Below, in pieces: positions 58,048 through 64,000 of a DNA stretch of 64,000 nt. Origin of the DNA: Viridothelium virens (Eukaryota; Ascomycota; Dothideomycetes; Trypetheliales; Trypetheliaceae); the NCBI GenBank assembly GCA_010094025.1, contig ML991794.1:124001-188000 (forward strand), read 5' to 3'. The stretch's first letter is position 1, and each line of letters begins with the position of its first letter. The notes under the pieces are model-generated. The model was not told the origin of the DNA, ran no database searches, and saw nothing but the letters and a program-made list of their open reading frames with translations. Both the position numbers and the translations under genes were made by a program.

Positions 58048-59520
58048 CTACCGTGTTGCCTGTCGTACACCTTGTCCTCCTTGTTTTGTAGCAACAGGTA
58101 ACAGCTCCTTCACCTTCTTCATCAGTGCCTCTTCATTGCCGGCACTGTAAGTCCCATTACGACTCAGATACCTGGCAACGGTTTTCATGGCTCCATCCTG
58201 AGCCTCAGCTACAATATCCTTATTGAGGCCACCCTCAACCGCCTTCCTTACCAGCTCAATTCTCTCTTTCTCCCCAACTTCCCTCCACCCAACCTTCTGC
58301 ACCCCAACCTTTGGTGTCTCCCCCTCCAACACACCCGCCTCATCCGTTGCCCTCTCAACCAGCAACCCCTTCAACGTCCTCGCCCTCTCACTCGCCAAGG
58401 TAGTCGCTCTCGCCAAGACCAGCCCCTTCTCCTCCTCATCCCCAACCAACACCTCTTTCCTCTCCAACAACCTCCCCGCCACCCCCGTCACCCCTCCAAC
58501 CGCCACCTGCCTCACCTCCGCCTTCGCCCTCAATTCCTCCTCCACCGCCCTCACCGCCCCGCTCGCCGCCGCATACAACCCCATCGGCATACCAAGCAGC
58601 TCCCGCAGACGCGGCGTCCTTGGCGCAAACGGCACGGGGCGCCCTGCCTCCACGGACCCGAGCGCAAGATAGTGCCGTGCTTGTGCCACGGACGGAATAT
58701 CGGATGCGGTTGCGGTGTCAAAGTCCGCGGCGTCGAAATCGGAGTCGCTCTTGTTGCGTCGTGGGCGCCGCTGTGGACGTCCCTGTGGACGTCCCTTGCC
58801 GCCGGCGTGACGAGGGGTTTGGGGGTGTCGTGGGGGTTGGGAATGTCGTCCTGGGGAGGGAGGCGAGCGTTGGAGGCCTTGGGGGACGCGGGTGATGAGG
58901 CGGGGAGGTTGGGGTCGGGGTTCCTTGGGTTCGGAGGCGTTGCGCTGGATGTAGGCTGGGCGGCCACCTTGAGGGTCGCGGGTGGGTCGGGGAGGTTGAG
59001 GTCGGGGTTCGTTCGGTTCGGAGGGGCTGCGCTGGGTGTAGGCTGGGCGGCTGCCTTGGGGGTAGCGGGATGTTGTTGGGGGCAAGGTGGATTCGATAGT
59101 TCGGGGGGAGTTGGTCTTAGAGGTCCTCTCTGAATCGAATGGGAATCTTCGTACAAGATTGCTGGGGTTTGGTTGTTGGTTGGAGGATCGGTTCTCATTG
59201 AGGGATTGGAAGCCCTTTGAGACGGCGGCAGAACGTTCACGGCGAGAAGTCGCTCTAGGGGGGTTGAGATTCGTCCCGGCGACGTTCGACTTAGAAAAAT
59301 TTTCAGCTGTGTGGTTTTGTTTAGCATAGAAGGGCCTCTAGAGCAGGTGCAAATAATGCTCACAGTTGTACGGAACTCCTTCTGGAGAGGTACCCTCTTC
59401 AGCATCTAAGAGCTTCGTTTCGTGAAATTGATAAAGGGAAGCTGGAAGATGTTGTGAACCCTTGCTAGCCAAAGGCCTTCCTTTGCCGATGGCAAGGCAG
59501 CTCTGCCAGGACCGCATCAT
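58048..59520 (-). CDS. Repeat-bearing protein of unknown function, possibly mitochondrial
   Basis: Exons 59520-59364 and 59306-58048 give 471 residues. The 57-nt intron has donor GTGAGC, branch point GCTAAAC and acceptor CACACAG, and it removes an in-frame TAG. The start (MMRSWQSCLAIGKGRPLASK) is basic and lacks acidic residues, as in mitochondrial presequences. A disordered Ser/Asn/Pro/Arg-rich region contains a tandem repeat of 29-30 residues (unit PQGGRPAYIQRNASEPKEPR plus PQPPRL-type spacer) at 58885-59061. The C-terminal third is more ordered and helical, rich in Glu, Ala and Val (RELLGMPMGLYAAASGAVRA and so on, to ALMKKVKELLPVATK). No family is recognised. A second frame (58551-59405) is also open over the repeat region. 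Confidence 0.65.
58885..59061 (-). repeat. In-frame tandem repeat, 87-90 bp x 2
   Basis: Two adjacent coding units, 58975-59061 and 58885-58974, each encode PQG-x-RPAY-x-QR-x-x-SEP-x-EPRPQPPR. A partial third start (PQG) follows. The repeat is in frame, so it lengthens the disordered arm without breaking the gene. Confidence 0.75.
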
Positions 59521-60190
59521 GAATGATTCCGGATGTCAACGACAGTTGTGGAGAGCTTAGCTTGGCAAGGTTGATTAAAAAGGGTGTCGCTCAAGTTCAT
59601 CCGACCGTCCCGTAGTCTCCGAGCGGAGTGCTGTCTATGCGGCGCCGTAGTTGCAGAACAGATGAGGATTTCGTACGCGGATAAAACCTCAACCACAATG
59701 GTTTACGGAGGTTGGTTCAAATCCGGGTTTGTTCAGTAGTGGTACTCGAGATCTTGATGTTTAGTTTTTGCAATTGACCATCCCCAAAAGGGGTGTACCG
59801 GTGGTAAGTTTGTATGTAGAAAAAAATGGCTACTAGAGCAATTGGTGCTTTTGCGCAGCCGTAGTAAACAAACAATGACGTTTTTGAAGCTTGTTTCCTA
59901 GGTAACAAACAGTACCATCTGATTTCAGCTTCAGACTGGAAGTCTCGCTACTGGAGTTGAGTGAGAGTTGCTAGAAAATCCAACTCAACACTCGGGCGGT
60001 GAGGGATTCTGCCAACCTTTTACAAAACAAATCGTCAACAGTCGGCAAGTGCTCAAGACCAAAACATCATTATCCTTTGGCAGATTCAGCACATACTATT
60101 TCTCAGCAGTGCCCTGCTTCTATAAGCTAGCCATTGCTAACTGAACTATCCTCGCTTTGTCTATTTATACAGCCCCCAGCCGTTATAGTC
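59521..60190. other. Divergent intergenic region, promoters of the unknown gene and CDC26
   Basis: 670 bp with no gene. A GGTTCAAATCC at 59714 looks like a tRNA T-loop, but no acceptor or D-arm pairing could be built around it. Confidence 0.45.
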
Positions 60191-60574
60191 ATGCTCCGCC
60201 GCCCACTCACTTCCATCACCCTCACCCCCGAAGACGTTGCCGCCTATGAGACGCGACGCGTTCAGCGCGAATACGACGCTCAACGGCGCTACGAGGCCGA
60301 GTCCTCTAGCCGACATCAAACCGGCGGCGTCTCCGTCGACATCTCCTTCACCTCCACATCATCACAAGAATATCCGGCGAGTACGGGAGGCGCGGAGAAA
60401 AGCAGCAGCGAGCACAACGCGGAAGTGCGCGCGGCGATGCGAGAAATGGAGCGTGCAGAGCGCGAGTTGCTGCAGAGAGAAAAGGACAAGAGAGAGGCGC
60501 GCGAGGGACGCGAAAGGGCGGGGAGAGCGAGGGAGGAGCGAATGGGTGTGAGCACTCGCCAGGGGAGATCATGA
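60191..60574 (+). CDS. CDC26: CDC26/Apc12 subunit of the anaphase-promoting complex
   Basis: A single exon of 127 residues. The N-terminus MLRRPLTSITLTPEDVAAYE matches the conserved start of CDC26 (M-L-R-R-x-P-T, then L-x-x-D-D-I-x-x-Y). This segment threads through the TPR superhelix of the CDC16 subunit and stabilises it. The remainder is a Ser-rich linker followed by a long charged helix of alternating Arg/Glu (REMERAERELLQREKDKREA onward), longer than the shortest family members but similar to yeast in total length. The ATG at 60191 was chosen because the longer in-frame extension upstream begins with a non-ATG codon and lacks similarity. Confidence 0.85.
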   Translation: MLRRPLTSITLTPEDVAAYETRRVQREYDAQRRYEAESSSRHQTGGVSVDISFTSTSSQEYPASTGGAEKSSSEHNAEVRAAMREMERAERELLQREKDKREAREGRERAGRAREERMGVSTRQGRS

Positions 60575-61515
60575 GCATCTTTTAGAAAATATCCTTACTC
60601 TCTTTGACCATTTGGAGAGCTTCTTGCTAAAACTTTTCTGTTTTTGAGATTGAACCAATTGAAGGGGACGACTCGGACGGATCGTCATGCGAGCGGCCCA
60701 AAGTCCCAAGAAGCGTGCTTGCGGAGTTGCAGAACCCGCTGCGAGAGAAGGGTGGATTGTGGCGGTGAGGACATTTGTTCGGTTAGCCGGAAGTCATGGA
60801 AGGTGAAGTTGGGACTTTCCTACTCTTTGCTCTTCGCATGAGATACAAGAAGAATGATGTGATTGAAGGGCGGAGGTGAACTCGGACATCCTTGAGATTG
60901 TCAGGTGTGGCGGTTGATGTGAAGGAGATTGTAAATGTTCATACTGACCTCAAACAAGGTGGAATGATGGGTTGGATGTCTTTGCATGCAACTGCGACAC
61001 TGCTGGTGCCGGACGCTTTGCTGTGCGTTGGAGGATCCCCTCTCGGTCTACTCTCTGCACTCGTTTCAGGTGCATGTGCGGCTTCGTCATGAATGTTAAG
61101 GGACTGGTTAAGGATTAGCAAAAAGGTTCAGACCGGTTTGTCCTATCCAGTGTCTGATGTGTAATACACAGCTCAATGTCCTCGTTTCTCGTTTCTCTTC
61201 TTTCAACTGAAGACTGCATATTGAGGATTTTCCTGCGCTTGCAAAGGGCAATAGAACTCCCTCGCTCTGCACCATTGAGTTGATGTTTGCAGAAAAGCTA
61301 AAACTGTGGTGAGACTGAAGTAGCTTTAACAGGAATCAAGGCCTCATAGATCATTTTAGGGCAAATGCCAATTATGACCGGATTCAACTTATCAACGAGC
61401 TAAAATAAAACGCAAGCAAAGTCCATGTCATCCACCAAATCCGCTACAGCCAATACACTACGTCGAATTTGTAATCAAATCTAATATACTTCAATCTTCT
61501 AATTGTAACGTCATC
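60575..61515. other. Convergent intergenic region
   Basis: 941 bp between the CDC26 and GH55 stop codons. Only short frames are present and no recognisable feature. Confidence 0.5.
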
Positions 61516-64000
61516 TTACGGATACTCAAAAATTGCCACCGTCTGACAGAAGCTATCTTCATTCTCGCTCTCAGGCACAATCGCCACTTCATCGATGGAC
61601 AACATAGTTGTCGCTGCCTTGGTGCTCAACGCATACAGATATACGGCCTCGCTCTCCTCAACACTCACCATGAACTCCTGACACGACTCCGTGAGTAGGC
61701 ATCCCTGGTCGTAATTATTGAAAAATGAGTACAGGCCCGCTCCGTAATTGAAGATGTATGTCGAGTTATAGATGCGCAGGCCCCAAGTCTTCGGGCAGGT
61801 GTAGACGACCGGGGAACACCACCCGAAATCTGGGTCCGAGAAGGAGCTAGACGGGGTGGATGGAGTGAGGGCGTTCGGATTGTTTTGCATGTAACTGTCA
61901 TCGCTTCGTCAGTGCATGCACAAGTGGGGGTAGGGTAGGGCAAGGGAGGGATGGGACAACTACATACGCTGTCTCCGACTGTATCACACCCATATACACA
62001 TTCTTAGCATTGGCGATCTGGTAATTGTATAGCATGCTGTGCTCGAAGCTAGTCCCATACATCCAGACACCTCCACCTTCGCTTTCGATCAGAGCGCCGC
62101 GGCCATTGTAGATATCAATTTGGTCGTGATCTTGGAGGTCGAGCTCATGGTCTGCAACCCAGCCCCAATTATTTGCCATAAGGACAGATCCGGTCTGTGC
62201 TACGTGTAGGAGCAGGAAGGCACCGATGCAGGTGCTGTTGGCGCCATGGATAACGCCTGGTGCCTTCGTACAGCGATCAGACTGGAGATTGGTGCCGGCG
62301 CTGCCACCGATGCGCCAGTGAGTATCCCACATTGCTAATGCTATCGTAAGCTTGGCTCAGAGAGTAATTTTATGTCGATTTCTTACCTGCGGCGCCAGGA
62401 GTAGTTCCAGCGAGGTTCCATTCGGTCAAAATGGCTCCGGGGGCTGGACCCAGCGTCTCGAAGACAAGTTCAGTGATCTCGATGGTTCCAACGTCTCCTG
62501 GCTGGCCAATGCGGAAGACCGGTTGTGGATTATTCGGGTCTGAAAACGCGGGCGAGGATCCCAACGCCATGATCATTGGCCATATCTCGCCTTGGATTTT
62601 GATATCTTTTGGTACATTTACCGTGCTGGAAATTACATAAGCACCGTGGTCGAAATAGATGATCTGACCTGGCTGAGCATTATCAAAAATGGCCTGTATT
62701 GCAGCTGTATCGTCTGTAACACCGTCTCCCTTTGCATTATGGTCCTTGACTGAGATGAAGGCTGACAACTCAACATCTTCATATTGCGGTTTCCCCCGCT
62801 CCACTATAGTTCCATTCGCTGTGAGTAGCGCTAATGGCTTCGGTGGTGGACCAACAGTTTGTTGGATCCGAGCAGAGTTTGCTTGCGGTAGATAGCACGT
62901 GAGGTTCCCTACTTGCTCCTGTGCGTAAAATGCGGAGTAAACTCGTCCCTGAACCCAAGATTGTACGTGCGAGCCTCCGGGTAGAATTGTGGTCCCGTTT
63001 GGGAACGCGATAGCGACTGACGCTCCAGTGAAATCGACATTGTCAACGACAGTCGTACCACCAGAGACAGGCGTCGAGTTTGTAGAGAATGTTGTTAAGA
63101 TTCCGGTCTGGACGTTGTTGAAGACGCTATCCTGCAGTATGACCGAGCCTGCTGTAACTACCGAGCCTCCTTGTGTGATGTCGATACCAATTTGACAGTT
63201 GTTGAAAGTAAACGACTTGTAAGCCCACACCCAACCCCAGTTTTGAAACACCGCAGTTGCACAGTTGTTGAACGTGAGGTTGCGGGTCGTGAACTGTTGG
63301 TTGCCAAAGAAAGCGCAAATCCCACCACCTATTCCATATCAGATATTTCATAGATCGAACCAAGGGCGCCTTACCATTGAAGACTAAATCTTCAAGCAAA
63401 CCTCCTGATCCATTATCCATGAATATTCCCTCTTGCTTGTTGGTGCCGTCGTCCTGGCCGTCCGTACGCATGTTGAAAACGATATTTTGTAGGGATGTCG
63501 CTTGTGCCACTTGCCAGTGTATGCCATGTGCATAGCCCAGGTCTACACGCGTAATATCAATGACGAAATTGCGAACTTGGCGATAGAAATTGTTCTGATT
63601 TGTGTACCAATTGATCCCGTAAGGGAGATATCTGTCAGCATCTAAGACGCCGATGCCTTGGAAGTTCGGAAGAGCGAGTAACGTCGGCATATGTGTCGGG
63701 TCACCGACCATCTGTGTCATATAGTACATGATGATTGGCGTACTGACGGCATATGTTCCAGCCGGGAAGTATACTATTGCCGGGCTTGTCGTGCTGGAGT
63801 CACAACCGAGACCACAGCGATTCCCGTCCGAGATGGCATTGTTGATCGCAATCGTATCATCCGTGACACCATCCCCTACGCTTGGTCAGGTACTTCAAGC
63901 ATCTCCTTTAGAAATATTACGTTCGTACCAATAGCGCCATAATCCTTGACATTGCGAAAGATATTGTAACTTGTGTTACTATTTCCATATGGTATTTTGC
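61516..64000 (-). CDS. GH55 exo-beta-1,3-glucanase (5' part lies outside the window)
   Basis: Visible exons (minus): 64000-63929, 63875-63375, 63328-62387, 62340-61968 and 61894-61516, with introns of 46-73 nt, giving about 755 residues. The fold is a pair of right-handed beta-helices. Each half opens with the pectate-lyase-3 signature: KDYGAIGDGVTDDTIAINNA in the first and KDHNAKGDGVTDDTAAIQAI in the second. Other family blocks are IVYFPAGTYAVS, MVGDPTHMPTLLALPNFQG, GLGYAHGIHWQVAQATSLQN-like text and EGGGVWMYGTSFEHSMLYNY near the end. GH55 enzymes release glucose or gentiobiose from the non-reducing end of beta-1,3-glucan, for wall remodelling, nutrition or mycoparasitism. The signal peptide would lie beyond the right edge. 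No catalytic residue is claimed here. Confidence 0.92.

Noticed and set aside
59338-59340. In-frame TAG in the repeat-bearing gene, suggesting a broken start
   Set aside because: It lies inside a 57-nt intron with good donor, branch point and acceptor.
59700-59780. Possible tRNA because of GGTTCAAATCC
   Set aside because: No matching T-stem, anticodon arm or acceptor stem could be paired around the motif.
1-64000. A secondary-metabolite or other co-regulated gene cluster spanning the window
   Set aside because: Only one oxygenase is present; no synthase, cyclase or pathway-specific regulator, and the neighbours are unrelated core genes.

Overview
The window is nuclear DNA of a filamentous ascomycete (Pezizomycotina; probably a dothideomycete, though the class is an inference). 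The evidence is gene-dense DNA with roughly balanced base composition, many short GT-AG introns (46-100 nt) with CTRAY-type branch points, and families typical of such fungi: an ankyrin STAND/NLR protein, an MpaB-like oxygenase, a Frizzled-like GPCR, a GH55 glucanase, and core eukaryotic genes (ERO1, SIN3, MDE1, mitochondrial RRF, CDC26). I found no rRNA, convincing tRNA, CRISPR array, virus-like element or intact transposon.

Layout. 0-10 kb: 3' part of ERO1 (minus, cut by the left edge), a PWWP chromatin reader (plus), a decayed MFS transporter, and a large secreted GPI-type repeat protein (minus). 11-20 kb: MpaB-like oxygenase and a conserved unknown protein with a Cys/His start and a membrane end (both plus), a ZRC1-type zinc transporter (minus), a DUF202 membrane protein (plus), and MDE1 of methionine salvage (minus). 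20-27 kb: one three-exon gene for a 1936-residue NACHT-ankyrin NLR (minus). 27-35 kb: mitochondrial ribosome recycling factor, a thioredoxin-fold/DsbA-like protein, a small secreted protein and a MutL paralogue. 35-46 kb: SIN3 and a Ste20/GCK-like kinase (both minus), then a small glycine-rich protein. 47-51.5 kb: 4.6 kb without a confident gene. 51.5-64 kb: Frizzled-like GPCR, D-2-hydroxyacid dehydrogenase, HSL-type alpha/beta hydrolase, a repeat-bearing unknown protein, CDC26, and a GH55 glucanase cut by the right edge.

The genes are mostly unrelated housekeeping or accessory functions, not one pathway. Chromatin regulation is represented twice (PWWP reader, SIN3), and secretory or cell-surface functions several times (ERO1, GPI-type protein, small secreted protein, GPCR, GH55). 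The observation most worth follow-up is in SIN3. A conserved junction is interrupted by a 748-nt segment that can be spliced out precisely, but 221 codons of it are open and in frame with the next exon, so the gene has either an ORF-bearing intron or an optional internal domain. Other points of interest are the intact NLR with an oddly long intron at a conserved junction, a GC-AG intron inside a kinase glycine-loop region, and a tandem-repeat gene with two open frames. Exon borders were placed by eye from splice motifs, reading phase and family resemblance; none is supported by transcripts.
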